Below are positions 1 to 13,048 of a stretch of 64,000 nucleotides of DNA, piece by piece. Below the pieces are notes generated by a model. The model saw nothing but the letters and a program-made list of their open reading frames with translations. It was not told where the DNA came from and ran no database searches. Where the stretch lies: assembly GCF_963678635.1 (NCBI RefSeq), contig NC_087068.1:250001-314000 (forward strand), written 5' to 3'. Made by a program: the position numbers and the translations under genes. Each line of letters begins with the position of its first letter. Position 1 is the first letter of the stretch. Source of the stretch: Symsagittifera roscoffensis (Eukaryota; Xenacoelomorpha; Acoela; Convolutidae).

Positions 1-660
1 GAACTGTCAATAAAAGCAACTTGTTTGCTGATGAGAAGTTTTCGTTTCAGAATAAAAACCAAACGGTTTGCATTTAGGCCCTGAAATAATGCAAAAAAAC
101 TAATGACACCAACAAATTTAGTCTTGCAAGCTACACAGGACATAAAAACCTTTTTGACTCTATTGGTTTTAGTAACTTATTTGAAAAAAAGTTTGGACCG
201 ATATCTTTTTGTAGGTACAGCAGAGGCACTTTTAAAATCGTATCTTGTTGAGTGAAGACGATACGAGCCAGCTAGAAAAGAATCTCATTGTAAAATCATT
301 AGTTTTGGTATGTCGCAAGGTTCAATAATAAGTCCTTTTCTTTTCTAGCTTTTTAATAATGATTTACCGAAAGTTGTGATGGTCGGTGCACAAAAAACAG
401 GCGCGTACTCACGCTTTCAAAACGCAAAACTCAGACCTTTCCACTCAAAATTGAACAACCTGACTTCATTTTGCAAGGCACTAGTCTCGATGTGATTTGT
501 TCCTATAAATATAAATGAATTTATCTTGAATTTGCAGGAGTTCAACAAATTGCAACTTTCTGAATACGTTGATTATGTTTGCAGAAAATTGGCAGGTTTT
601 TGTGGCGTAATTGAAACAACGTTTTTCCCATAATTTGCTTTTACTCTTCTATAATGTCTA
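1..660 (+). pseudogene. Decayed LINE (non-LTR) reverse transcriptase fragment, copy A
   Basis: This is the same coding remnant as at 8708-9440, more damaged. The region of the finger/palm motif (an acidic start, a long helix region, then the MSQGSIISP block that corresponds to the family's PQGS.L.P motif) can be followed across frames. It carries a 3-4 bp insertion and a TGA near 250 that the right-hand copy lacks, and a further stop after the QGS block. It is non-functional: there is no YADD catalytic box and no ORF of useful length. Which LINE clade it belongs to cannot be told by eye. Confidence 0.6.
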
Positions 661-1499
661 TGCCAAACCATTATTTTTGTTTTTTCTATGCCAAACCATT
701 AATTTTTTTCACAAAACTTCAATTTAAATTTTTTCAGCTGTTTCTTCTTAGCGTTACATCTGATTTTAAACTGATGAAATTTGAGATTTTTTTGCTCACG
801 AAGAGCTTTTTGTTCTTGTTCGCAACGGCTTTCAAATCTTCTCAGTACTAGAACAAATGTCAAGAAAAAGGGCTTGGTTTGCCAATCAACAAAAAAATTA
901 CAACCTTGTCAAATCCAGTGGCATCCTTGGAGATAATTTTCTAGATTTCAGTGGTGAAAAGATAATCAGTTTTTAGAAAAATATTTACAGAGAAAATAAA
1001 TAAGTAAACAAAAAATCGGGCAAAAAATACAAAGAATTTTTTTATTTTGTATTTGTAATTCTTACCAAGAACATATTTTTTAAAAGCTTCTGTGCGCAAA
1101 TGGACTCTAAGCAAAAACTTTTTTCACGTTTCTCTTGTCTGCCGTGCTCACTTACCTTTAGCAAGGACTACTTAAAATATCTGCAAGTTTGAACTGAATC
1201 AGAAAGAACTAAATCTTTAGCTTTTTTGCAGTAATTGAGTCAAGTTCAGTTTCACACATGTTTATCAGGGATCATTAATTAGTTCACTTTGATTCGATCA
1301 AGAGCAAACTAGTCTTTTGTCCACCATGCATATCGTACAATTTTAGTCAGTACAGTTACTATCGGGTAAAAATAGAGATTTTCTGTACTGCACCTGTTTC
1401 GGCTAAATGGATTAATTGTGCAAAATCTCTTGGCTGCTCAGAGCAATTTTGGTCTTGAAAAATGATAGGAGTGCAGTTCTAAGCAAAGCGCAACACAAA
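1..1499. repeat. Left copy of a duplicated locus flanking the 70-bp satellite
   Basis: This stretch repeats at 8728-10613 at an offset of about 8727 bp. The match is near-identical over 1-772 and 1072-1499. The two copies differ in one block: 773-1071 here (299 bp) is replaced by 9498-10184 there (687 bp), which is a piece of an interspersed TIR element. The satellite starts exactly where this copy ends. The window begins inside the copy, so its true left end is unseen. Confidence 0.9.
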
Positions 1500-4400
1500 T
1501 GTTAGATGAAAAACGCTTCATTTTTTCCTCCACTCATCCTCAATTGTTTTAAACAACCGATCATAATGATGTTAGATGAAAAACGCTTCATTTTTTTCCT
1601 CCACTCATCCTCAATTGTTTTAAACAACCGATCATAATGATGTTAGATGAAAAACGCTTCATTTTTTTCCTCCACTCATCCTCAATTGTTTTAAACAACC
1701 GATCATAATGATGTTAGATGAAAAACGCTTCATTTTTTCCTCCACTCATCCTCAATTGTTTTAAACAACCGATCATAATGATGTTAAATGAAAAACGCTT
1801 CATTTTTTCCTCCACTCATCCTCAATTGTTTTAAACAACCGATCATAATGATGTTAGATGAAAAACGCTTCATTTTTTCCTCCACTCATCCTCAATTGTT
1901 TTAAACAACCGATCATAAAGATGTTAGATGAAAAACGCTTCATTTTTTCCTCCACTCATCCTCAATTGTTTTAAACAACCAATCATAATGATGTTAGATG
2001 AAAAACGCTTCATTTTTTCCTCCAATCATCCTCAATTGTTTTAAACAACCGATCATAATGATGTTAGATGAAAAACGCTTCATTTTTTCCTCCACTCATC
2101 CTCAATTGTTTTAAACAACCGATCATAATGATGTTAGATGAAAAAGCTTCATTTTTTCCTCCACTCATCCTCAATTGTTTTAAACAACCGATCATAATGA
2201 TGTTAGATGAAAAACGCTTCATTTTTTCCTCCACTCATCCTCAATTGTTTTAAACAACCGATCATAATGATGTTAGATGAAAAACGCTTCATTTTTTCCT
2301 CCACTCATCCTCAATTGTTTTAAACAACCGATCATAATGATGTTAGATGAAAAACGCTTCATTTTTACCTCCACTCATCCTCAATTGTTTTAAACAACCG
2401 ATCATAATGATGTTAGATGAAAAACGCTTCATTTTTTCCTCCACTCATCCTCAATTGTTTTAAACAACCGATCATAATGATGTTAGATGAAAAACGCTTC
2501 ATTTTTTCCTCCACTCATCCTCAATTGTTTTAAACAACCGATCATAATGATGTTAGATGAAAAACGCTTCGTTTTTTCCTCCACTCATCCTCAATTGTTT
2601 TAAACAACCGATCATATTGATGTTAGATGAAAAACGCTTCATTTTTTCCTCCACTCTTCCTCAATTGTTTTAAACAACCGATCATAATGATGTTAGATGA
2701 AAAACGCTTCATTTTTTCCTCCACTCATCCTCAGTTGTTTTAAACAACCGATCATAATGATGTTAGATGAAAAACGCTTCATTTTTTCCTCCACTCATCC
2801 TCAATTGTTTTAAACAACCGATCATAATGATGTTAGATGAAAAACGCTTCATTTTTTCCTCCACTCATCCTCAATTGTTTTAAACAACCGATCATAATGA
2901 TGTTAGATGAAAAACGCTTCATTTTTTCCTCCACTCATCCTCAATTGTTTTAAACAACCGATCATAATGATGTTAGATGAAAAACGCTTCATTTTTTCCT
3001 CCACTCATCCTCAATTGTTTTAAACAACCGATCATAATGATGTTAGATGAAAAACGCTTCATTTTTTCCTCCACTCATCCTCAATTGTTTTAAACAACCG
3101 ATCATAATGATGTTAGATGAAAAACGCTTCATTTTTACCTCCACTCATCCTCAATTGTTTTAAACAACCGATCATAATGATGTTAGATGAAAAACGCTTC
3201 ATTTTTTCCTCCACTCATCCTCAATTGTTTTAAACAACCGATCATAATGATGCTAGATGAAAAACGCTTCATTTTTTCCTCCACTCATCCTCAATTGTTT
3301 TAAACAACCGATCATAATGATGTTAGATGAAAAACGCTTCATTTTTTCCTCCACTCATCCTCAATTGTTTTAAACAACCGATCATAAAGATGTTAGATGA
3401 AAAACGCTTCATTTTTTCCTCCACTCATCCTCAATTGTTTTAAACAACCGATCATAATGATGTTAGATGAAAAACGCTTCATTTTTTCCTCCACTCATCC
3501 TCAATTGTTTTAAACAACCGATCATAATGATGTTAGATGAAAAACGCTTCATTTTTTCCTCCACTCATCCTCAATTGTTTTAAACAACCGATCATAATGA
3601 TGTTAGATGAAAAACGCTTCATTTTTTCCTCCACTCATCCTCAATTGTTTTAAACAACCGATCATAATGATGTTAGATGAAAAACGCTTCATTTTTTTCC
3701 TCCACTCATCCTCAATTGTTTTAAACAACCGATCATAATGATGTTAGATGAAAAACGCTTCATTTTTTCCTCCACTCATCCTCAATTGTTTTAAACAACC
3801 GATCATAATGATGTTAGATGAAAAACGCTTCATTTTTTCCTCCACTCATCCTCAATTGTTTTAAACAACCGATCATAATGATGTTAGATGAAAAACGCTT
3901 CATTTTTTCCTCCACTCATCCTCAATTGTTTTAAACAACCAATCATAATGATGTTAGATGAAAAACGCTTCATTTTTTCCTCCACTCATCCTCAATTGTT
4001 TTAAACAACCGATCATAATGATGTTAGATGAAAAACGCTTCATTTTTTTCTCCACTCATCCTCAATTGTTTTAAACAACCGATCATAATGATGTTAGATG
4101 AAAAACGCTTCATTTTTTCCTCCACTCATCCTCAATTGTTTTAAACAACCGATCATAATGATGTTAGATGAAAAACGCTTCATTTTTTTCCTCCACTCAT
4201 CCTCAATTGTTTTAAACAACCGATCATAATGATGTTAGATGAAAAACGCTTCATTTTTTCCTCCACTCATCCTCAATTGTTTTAAACAACCGATCATAAT
4301 GATGTTAGATGAAAAACGCTTCATTTTTTCCTCCACTCATCCTCAATTGTTTTAAACAACCGATCATAATGATGTTAGATGAAAAACGCTTCATTTTTTC

Positions 4401-7400
4401 CTCCACTCATCCTCAATTGTTTTAAACAACCGATCATAATGATGTTAGATGAAAAACGCTTCATTTTTTCCTCCACTCATCCTCAATTGTTTTAAACAAC
4501 CGATCATAATGATGTTAGATGAAAAACGCTTCATTTTTTCCTCCACTCATCCTCAATTGTTTTAAACAACCGATCATAAAGATGTTAGATGAAAAACGCT
4601 TCATTTTTTCCTCCACTCATCCTCAATTGTTTTAAACAACCGATCATAATGATGTTAGATGAAAAACGCTTCATTTTTTCCTCCACTCATCCTCAATTGT
4701 TTTAAACAACCGATCATAATGATGTTAGATGAAAAACGCTTCATTTTTTCCTCCACTCATCCTCAATTGTTTTAAACAACCGATCATAATGATGTTAGAT
4801 GAAAAACGCTTCATTTTTACCTCCACTCATCCTCAATTGTTTTAAACAACCGATCATAATGATGTTAGATGAAAAACGCTTCATTTTTTCCTCCACTCAT
4901 CCTCACTTGTTTTAAACAACCGATCATAATGATGTTAGATGAAAAACGCTTCATTTTTTCCTCCACTCATCCTCAATTGTTTTAAACAACCGATCATAAT
5001 GATGTTAGATGAAAAACGCTTCATTTTTTCCTCCACTCATCCTCAATTGTTTTAAACAACCGATCATAATGATGTTAGATGAAAAACGCTTCATTTTTTC
5101 CTCCACTCATCCTCAATTGTTTTAAACAACCAATCATAATGATGTTAGATGAAAAACGCTTCATTTTTTCCTCCACTCATCCTCAATTGTTTTAAACAAC
5201 CGATCATAATTATGTTAGATGAAAAACGCTTCATTTTTTCCTCCACTCATCCTCAATTGTTTTAAACAACCGATCATAATGATGTTAGATGAAAAACGCT
5301 TCATTTTTTCCTCCACTCATCCTCAATTGTTTTAAACAACCGATCATAATGATGTTAGATGAAAAACGCTTCATTTTTTCCTCCACTCATCCTCAATTGT
5401 TTTAAACAACCGATCATAATGATGTTAGATGAAAAACGCTTCATTTTTTCCTCCACTCATCCTTAATTGTTATAAACAATCGATCATAATGATGTTAGAT
5501 GAAAAACGCTTCATTTTTTCCTCCACTCATCCTCAATTGTTTTAAGCAACCGATCATAATGATGTTAGATGAAAAACGCTTCATTTTTTCCTCCACTCAT
5601 CCTCAATTGTTTTAAACAACCGATCATAATGATGTTAGATGAAAAACGCTTCATTTTTTCCTCCACTCATCCTCAATTGTTTTAAACAACCGATCATAAT
5701 GATTTTAGATGAAAAACGTTTCATTTTTTTCCTCCACTCATCCTCAATTGTTTTAAACAACCGATCATAATGATGTTAGATGAAAAACGCTTCATTTTTT
5801 TCCTCCACTCATCCTCAATTGTTTTAAACAACCGATCATAATGATGTTAGATGAAAAACGCTTCATTTTTTCCTCCACTCATCCTCAATTGTTTTAAACA
5901 ACCGATCATAATGATGTTAGATGAAAAACGCTTCAATTTTTCCTCCACTCATCCTCAATTGTTTTAAACAACCGATCATAATGATGTTAGATGAAAAACG
6001 CTTCATTTTTTCCTCCACTCATCCTCAATTGTTTTAAACAACCGATCATAATGATGTTAGATGAAAAACGCTTCATTTTTTTCCTCCACTCATCCTCAAT
6101 TGTTTTAAACAACCGATCATAATGATGTTAGATGAAAAACGCTTCATTTTTTTCCTCCACTCATCCTCAATTGTTTTAAACAACCGATCCTAATGATGTT
6201 AGATGAAAAACGCTTCATTTCTTCCCTCCACTCATCCTCAATTGTTTTAAACAACCGATCATAATGATGTTAGATGAAAAACGCTTCATTTTTTTCCTCC
6301 ACTCATCCTCAATTGTTTTAAACAACCGATCATAATGATGTTAGATGAAAAACGCTTCATTTTTTCCTCCACTCATCCTCAATTGTTTTAAACAACCGAT
6401 CATAATGATGTTAGATGAAAAACGCTTCATTTTTTCCTCCACTCATCCTCAATTGTTTTAAACAACCGATCATAATGATGTTAGATGAAAAACGCTTCAT
6501 TTTTTCCTCCACTCATCCTCAATTGTTTTAAACAACCGATCATAATGATAATAGATGAAAAACGCTTCATTTTTTCCTCCACCCATCCTCAATTGTTTTA
6601 AACAACCAATCATAATGATGTTAGATGAAAAACGCTTCATTTTTTTCCTCCACTCATCCTCAATTGTTTTAAGCAACCGATCATAATGATGTTAGATGAA
6701 AAACGCTTCATTTTTTTCCTCCACTCATCCTCAATTGTTTTAAACAACCGATCATAATGATGTTAGATGAAAAACGCTTCATTTTTTCCTCCACTCATCC
6801 TCAATTGTTTTAAACAACCGATCATAATGATGTTAGATGAAAAACGCTTCATTTTTTCCTCCACTCATCCTCAATTGTTTTAAACAACCGATCATAATGA
6901 TGTTAGATGAAAAACGCTTCATTTTTTCCTCCACTCATCCTCAATTGTTTTAAACAACCGATCATAATGATGTTAGATGAAAATCGCTTCATTTTTTCCT
7001 CCACTCATCCTCAATTGTTTTAAACAACCGATCATATTGATGTTAGATGAAAAACGCTTCATTTTTTTCCTCCACTCATCCTCAATTGTTTTAAACAACC
7101 GATCATAATGATGTTAGACGAAAAACGCTTCATTTTTTTCCTCCACTCATCCTCAATTGTTTTAAACAACCGATTATAATGATGTTAGATGAAAAACGCT
7201 TCATTTTTTCCTCCACTCATCCTCAATTGTTTTAAACAACCGATCATAATGATGTTAGATGAAAAACGCTTCATTTTTTCCTCCACTCATCCTCAATTGT
7301 TTTAAACAACCGATCATAATGATGTTAGATGAAAAACGCTTCATTTTTTCCTCCACTCATCCTCAATTGTTTTAAACAACCGATCATAATGATGTTAGAT

Positions 7401-8565
7401 GAAAAACGCTTCATTTTTTCCTCCACTCATCCTCAATTGTTTTAAACAACCGATCATAATGATGTTAGATGAAAAACGCTTAATTTTTTCCTCCACTCAT
7501 CCTCAATTGTTTTAAACAACCGATCATAATGATGTTAGATGAAAACCGCTTCATTTTTTCCTCCACTCATCCTCAATTGTTTTAAACAACCGATCATAAT
7601 GATGTTAGATGAAAAACGCTTCATTTTTTCCTCCACTCATCCTCAATTGTTTTAAACAACCGATCATAATTATGTTAGATGAAAAACGCTTCATTTTTTC
7701 CTCCACTCATCCTCAATTGTTTTAAACAACCGATCATAATGATGTTAGATGAAAAACGCTTCATTTTTTCCTCCTCTCATCCTCAATTGTTTTAAACAAC
7801 CGATCATAATGATGTTAGATGAAAAACGCTTCATTTTTTCCTCCACTCATCCTCAATTGTTTTAAACAACCGATCATAATGATGTTAGATGAAAAACGCT
7901 TCATTTTTTCCTCCACTCATCCTCAATTGTTTTAAACAACCGATCATAATGATGTTAGATGAAAAACGCTTCATTTTTTCCTCCACTCATCCTCAATTGT
8001 TTTAAACAACCGATCATAATGATGTTAGATGAAAAACGCTTCATTTTTTCCTCCACTCATCCTCAATTGTTTTAAACAACCGATCATAATGATGTTAGAT
8101 GAAAAACGCTTCATTTTTTCCTCCACTCATCCTCAATTGTTTTAAACAACCGATCATAATGATGTTAGATGAAAAACGCTTCATTTTTTCCTCCACTCAT
8201 CCTCAATTGTTTTAAACAACCGATCATAATGATTTTAGATGAAAAACGCTTCATTTTTTTCCTCCACTCATCCTCAATTGTTTTAAACAACCGATCATAA
8301 TGATGTTAGATGAAAAACGCTTCATTTTTTCCTCCACTCATCCTCAATTGTTTTAAACAACCGATCATAATGATGTTAGATGAAAAACGCTTCATTTTTT
8401 CCTCCACTCATCCTCAATTGTTTTAAACAACCGATCATAAGGATGTTAGATGAAAAACGCTTCATTTTTTCCTCCACTCATCCTCAATTGTTTTAAACAA
8501 CCGATCATAATGATGTTAGATGAAAAACGCTTCATTTTTTTCCTCCACTCATCCTCAATTGTTTT
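1500..8565. repeat. 70-bp satellite array, about 100 copies
   Basis: A head-to-tail repeat of 70 bp (71 bp where a T-run has seven instead of six T) contains GATGAAAAACGCTTCA and CCTCAATTGTTTTAAACAAC. Copies are near-identical across 7 kb, with scattered single changes (for example CGATCATAAAG for CGATCATAATG) that recur in several copies, as expected from local amplification. The array begins directly after CAACACAAAT and stops mid-unit at 8565. Short ORFs inside it arise only from a deleted base and are not genes. The true copy number may be larger if the assembly is collapsed. Confidence 0.97.
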
Positions 8566-8707
8566 CGTTCTATTGCTTTAATTTTATATTTGACAGAGGG
8601 ACCGATTTTGTGAAGATGCAAAAGTAAAACCAATGATTAAATTTAAGGACCCTTACAATTATTGGCCAATTAGTTAGTTCACAGCGTTTTGCAAAGTTTT
8701 TGATTAG

Positions 8708-9440
8708 TTGCTTTCAAATCGATTTTCTGAACTGTCAATAAAAGCAACTTGTTTGCTGATGAGAAGTTTTCGTTTCAGAATAAAACCAAACGGTTTGCAT
8801 TTAGGCCCTGAAATAATGCAAAAAAAAACTAATGACACCAACAAATTTAGTCTTGCAAGCTACACAGGACATAAAAACCTTTTTGACTCTATTGGTTTTA
8901 GTAACTTATTTGAAAAAAGTTTGGACCGATATCTTTTTGTAGGTACAGCAGAGGCACTTTTAAAATCGTATCTTGAGAGAAGACGATACGAGCCAGCTAG
9001 AAAAGAATCTCAATGTAAAATCATTAGTTTTGGTATGTCGCAAGGTTCAATAATAAGTCCTTTTCTTTTCTAGCTTTTTAATAATGATTTACCGAAAGTT
9101 GTGATGGTCGGTGCACAAAAAACAGGCGCGTACTCACGCTTTCAAAACGCAAAACTCAGACCTTTCCACTCAAAATTGAACAACCTGACTTCATTTTGCA
9201 AGGCACTAGTCTCGATGTGATTTGTTCCTATAAATATATATGAATTTATCTTGAATTTGTAGGAGTTCAACAAATTGCAACTTTCTGAATACGTTGATTA
9301 TGTTTGCAGAAAATTGGCAGGTTTTTGTGGCGTAATTGAAACAACGTTTTTCCCATAATTTGCTTTTACTCTTCTATAATGTCTATGCCAAACCATTATT
9401 TTTGTTTTTTCTATGCCAAACCATTAATTTTTTTCACAAA
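8708..9440 (+). pseudogene. Decayed LINE (non-LTR) reverse transcriptase fragment, copy B
   Basis: An open frame of about 121 codons (8708-9073) reads like the central part of a LINE reverse transcriptase. It has a helix around KSYLERRRYE, then SFGMSQGSIISPFLF, matching the family's conserved GVPQGS-type motif before the catalytic palm. A TAG stops it directly after LF. The next in-frame residues (NNDLPK) fit the INDLP motif that normally follows. The catalytic YADD segment is missing, and thumb-like sequence (around CRKLAGF) follows at 9300-9440 with more stops. It is a dead 5'-truncated copy. The family assignment rests on motif order only. Confidence 0.65.
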
Positions 9441-10613
9441 ACTTCAATTTAAATTTTTTCAGCTGTTTCTTCTTAGCGTTACATCTGATTTTAAACTCCC
9501 GGGTTGACCTCCATACACCGAAAATAGTTATCATACAATTCCATACATCAAGTGTATGGAAAAATGCTTGTCATACAATTTTCATACAATTTCTAAAAAT
9601 GGTTGAAAACTGGTATAAACTTATTTCTGTGGATGTTTGATTCTTATAAAACAATCTGGTGATAAAAAACTGAGGTCCTCGTTTTTTTGAAAAAAAATGC
9701 TTATCATACAATTCCCTCATGGGAATTGTATGACTGGCATTTTTTTGATGGCGACACAAAAAATTTTTCAAGTAATTTTGAAAATTTGGCCCAAAAATTT
9801 TTTTGTTTTTTTTCAACCGCAAATCGAATTTCGTACGCAAACAAACATTTTTCGAAATTTTTTTTGCATGCAAAATTTAATATTTTGTGTGCATAACGTA
9901 GTCCTGGATACGATAAAATTGGCTTTTATTTTCTTTTCACTTAAATTTTTTTTTTCGAAAACGCTGAAAATTCCTATTTCTTTTGTATGGGGTGTAAATG
10001 TAAGCTTTGATCAATGTCTGATAACTTGAAAATTCAAAAATTTGAAATAATCATCATTAAAAAATTTTGCCAAAAAATAAAAGTTCGTTACTTTTGTTAT
10101 ATAAATTGTGAAAAACATCCAAATTCAGGTCGTTTGCTATGCATTGCTAATGCAAGACCGTCCAACCTTTGGTGATTTGAAAAGCATATTTTTTAAAAGC
10201 TTCTGTGCGCAAATGGACTCTAAGCAAAAACTTTTTTCACGTTTCTCTTGTCTGCCGTGCTCACTTACCTTTAGCAAGGACTACTTAAAATATCTGCAAG
10301 TTTGAACTGAATCAGAAAGAACTAAATCTTTAGCTTTTTTGCAGTAATTGAGTCAAGTTCAGTTTCACACATGTTTATCAGGGATCATTAATTAGTTCAC
10401 TTTGATTCGATCAAGAGCAAACTAGTCTTTTGTCCACCATGCATATCGTACAATTTTAGTCAGTACAGTTACTATCGGGTAAAAATAGAGATTTTCTGTA
10501 CTGCACCTGTTTCGGCTAAATGGATTAATTGTGCAAAATCTCTTGGCTGCTCAGAGCAATTTTGGTCTTGAAAAATGATAGGAGTGCAGTTCTAAGCAAA
10601 GCGCAACACAAAT
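8728..10613. repeat. Right copy of the duplicated locus flanking the satellite
   Basis: Partner of 1-1499 in the same orientation. It ends at ACACAAATG, the same point where the left copy meets the satellite, but here the sequence runs on as CTTCATTTTTTC, a 12-bp stretch also present inside the satellite unit. That suggests the satellite amplified from, or inserted at, this spot. Confidence 0.9.
9498..10184. mobile_element. Truncated copy of a CATACAATT-rich TIR element
   Basis: It starts with CCCGGGTTGACCTCCATACA and follows the fuller copy at 54011-54946 through the landmarks CATACAATTCCATACA, GCATAACGTAGTCCTGGATA and TGCAAGACCGTCCAAC. It then stops short and lacks the right terminal repeat. 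It fills the interval where this flank differs from the left copy of the locus. Its short ORFs on both strands come from the CATACAATT repeats and are not taken as genes. Confidence 0.7.
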
Positions 10614-10858
10614 GCTTCATTTTTTCTATTTCAGTTTGACAAGATGCTCAATTGGTTTTAATGGACTTGAAGAACAAGTTAACATTTACCTTGACTGCTT
10701 GCAGAGGAAATGAAACCTTGTAAACTTTCATTCTGTTTGTTGGTTAAAGTTCTCTCTCCCAATTCCTCAGAAAATTAATATTTGCGTTAATTTTTTTTTT
10801 ACAAAACTACTGTGATGGTTTCTTTTGTTCAGCTGATAGATAAAATGTTTTGTTTCAG

Positions 10859-11067
10859 ACTTCCTTCTCTATTTCAGAAGATATCCGAAATTTGAAACTG
10901 TCTGCAGAAGAAGTTCTAATTTATTGTCTATCTGAAAAGGTGCGTCCATTCTTAGAGTTTATCCATTTATCCTATACAATCTGCTCTCTATATATCCATT
11001 ATGGTTACAGGAAGGGATTCTTAAAACAAACCACAGAATAACTCGGAAAACTGATCCATTATATTGA
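10859..11067 (+). CDS. Two candidate exons, C-terminal end of an unidentified protein
   Basis: Exon 10859-10939 sits between a good acceptor (TGTTTCAG) and a donor (AAAAG/GTGCGT). It is exactly 27 codons in one open frame, ending ...YCLSEK. A 71-nt interval, 10940-11010, ends in GGTTACAG. The second exon, 11011-11067, then continues in frame for 18 codons to a TGA (EGILKTNHRITRKTDPLY). The preserved frame across a plausible short intron is the main support. Upstream exons are not clear; an acceptor CTATTTCAG near 10634 could begin another. I do not recognise the protein. Confidence 0.4.
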
Positions 11068-11283
11068 AGTGTGCAAAAAAGGTAAAACTGTACGAAAATA
11101 CATAGGAGAGAAACCAAAAAACATGAGCGGCGTGCACAGCTATTCCTGAAAGCCCTCAATTCTGGATACTGTTTAATGACAACTCGAACGGCCTCGAAAC
11201 TTACTCGTGAATCATCTGAAAATGCTCTCTGAGTTGTGAACAACGGCCACCAAATACAACTACAAGCGTGAACAATAGACACG

Positions 11284-11372
11284 ATGAGTGACGTAATTGT
11301 GTTGGCCATTCCTGTTGCCTTGGCGTGTGCAATTGTGGCGGTGCTTGTGGTCGCCCTCATGAAGTACAACAG
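11284..11372 (+). CDS. Candidate first exon of a single-pass membrane protein
   Basis: An ATG at 11284 opens a GC-balanced, coding-looking stretch of 29 codons plus two bases. It encodes MSDV followed by a strongly hydrophobic span (IVLAIPVALACAIVAVLVVA) and a basic end (MKYNR). It ends at a donor-like CAACAG/GTACTC. Reading on past the donor gives an AT-rich tail that looks intronic. No convincing next exon is visible before the repeats that follow. An overlapping minus-strand frame (10959-11381) is judged a shadow. The function is unknown. Confidence 0.45.
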
Positions 11373-11934
11373 GTACTCCAATCAAAACAAAAACAATCGA
11401 AAATTGGGACTTAACAAATTTGGTCTTAAACTTGGTTTGATTATCGAAACCGTTTTGATTTTTTTGCTCCGAACACTGAAAATTGATTTCAACTTTTTTG
11501 ACGTGTTTATTTTAACAATTTTTTCACGCAAAATGTTGATCGCATAGAAAACATTTGTATGAAAAAAAAATCCCAGCGAATATCGATAATGATCGCTTCT
11601 CGTATCGATAAAGGCTTCTCGTATCAAGCGGAGCTCTGAATAATCTGCCCAAAAAAGGTGCTTTGAAAAAATGCGTCCAGCGTGAAATATCTTCTTAAAA
11701 TTATATTCAGGACAAAAAACCATTCAGAGAGAACTCAAAAAATCTGTTTAAATCTGTTAAATAAAAACTCGAATGTTTGAAAAAAAATACGTCGAGCGCG
11801 AATATTCTATCCTTTTTTCGAAGCTATGAACACTATTTAAAATAACAATCATACCTTCAAGATATTCTAATCAATGGATTACAAAATATTTAACAAACAA
11901 ATCGTGGGTATGTTAAGCAAAGTCGCAAATGTTT
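11373..11934. other. AT-rich interval, no gene seen
   Basis: This holds intron-like AT-rich sequence after the candidate donor at 11372. Frames on both strands are open for up to about 110 codons but have no family resemblance and mirror each other, so I call nothing here. Confidence 0.5.
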
Positions 11935-13048
11935 AGAAACAAAATATCTAATAAAAAATTTTATAGCTAAGTTTTGTTTCAAAATATAAGATTATGCCAA
12001 CAAAGAGCTATGTTTTAAAAGAAAAAATTTTTTTGTGAAATGAGACATCGAACTAATGGATCTTGCTGATGTTTTTACAACGATAAGAAAAGTTAAGAAA
12101 CACAATATCTAATAAAAAATTTTATAGCTAAGTTTTGTTTCAAAATATAAGATTATGTCAATAAAGAGCTACGTTTGACAACAGAAAGATTTTTGTGAGA
12201 TGAGAGATAGAACCAATGGATCTTGCTGATCTTTTTTACAACGATAAGAAAAGTTTAGAAACACAATATCTAATAAAAAATTTTATAGCTAAGTTTTGTT
12301 TCAAAATATAAGATTATGTCAACAAAGAGCTACGTTTGACAACAGAAAGATTTTTGTGAGATGAGAGATAGAACTAATGGATCTTGTTGATCTTTTTTAC
12401 AACGATAAGAAAAGTTTAGAAACACAATATCTAATAAAAAATTTTATAGCTAAGTTTTGTTTCAAAATATAAGATTATGTCAACAAAGAGTTACGTTTGA
12501 CACCAGAAAGATTTTTGTGAGATGAGAGATAGAACTAATGGATCTTGCTGATCTTTTTTACAACGTTAAGAAAAGTTTAGAAACACAATATCTAATAAAA
12601 AAATTTTATAGCTAAGTTTTGTTTCAAAATATAAGATTATGTCAACAAAGAGCTACGTCTGACAACAGAAAGATTTTTGTGAGATGAGAGATAGAACTAG
12701 AGGATCTTGCTGATCTTTTTTAGCACGATAAAAAAAGTTTAGAAACACAAAATCTAATAAAAAATTTTATAGCTAAGTTTTATTTCAAAATATAGGATTA
12801 CGCCAACAAAGAGCTATGTTTGAAAAGAAAAAGATTTTTGCGAGAAGAGAGATAAAACTAATGGATCTTGCTGATCTTTTTTACAACGATAATAAAAATT
12901 TAGAAACACAATATCTAATCAAAAATTTTATTGCTAAGTTTTGTTTCAAAACATAAGATTATACCAACAAAGAGCTATGTTTGAAAAGAACGAGATTTTT
13001 GTGAGATGACAGATAGAGCTAATGGATCTTGCTGATCTTTTTTATAGC
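11935..13048. repeat. 161-bp tandem repeat, about 7 copies
   Basis: The landmark CACAATATCTAAT recurs at about 11940, 12101, 12262, 12423, 12584, 12746 and 12907, a steady 161-bp step. Other landmarks in each unit are AACAAAGAGCTA and GGATCTTGCTGAT. Outer units are more diverged than the central four. A further 1.6 units appear at 14588-14850 because the array end was included in the next duplication. Confidence 0.92.

Noticed and set aside
1500-8565. CRISPR-like array of regular repeats
   Set aside because: The repeats are directly head-to-tail with no unique spacers, the unit is 70 bp and the setting is eukaryotic. The same reasoning excludes the 29-bp, 22-bp, 122-bp and 161-bp arrays.
9571-10029. 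Overlapping ORFs of 69-110 codons on both strands
   Set aside because: They lie inside the CATACAATT TIR element and derive from its inverted-repeat words; the equivalent frames in the 54011 copy are broken.
10959-11381. 140-codon minus-strand ORF
   Set aside because: It lies opposite two plus-strand exon candidates that carry splice signals, starts at a TTG and has no family pattern; treated as a shadow.
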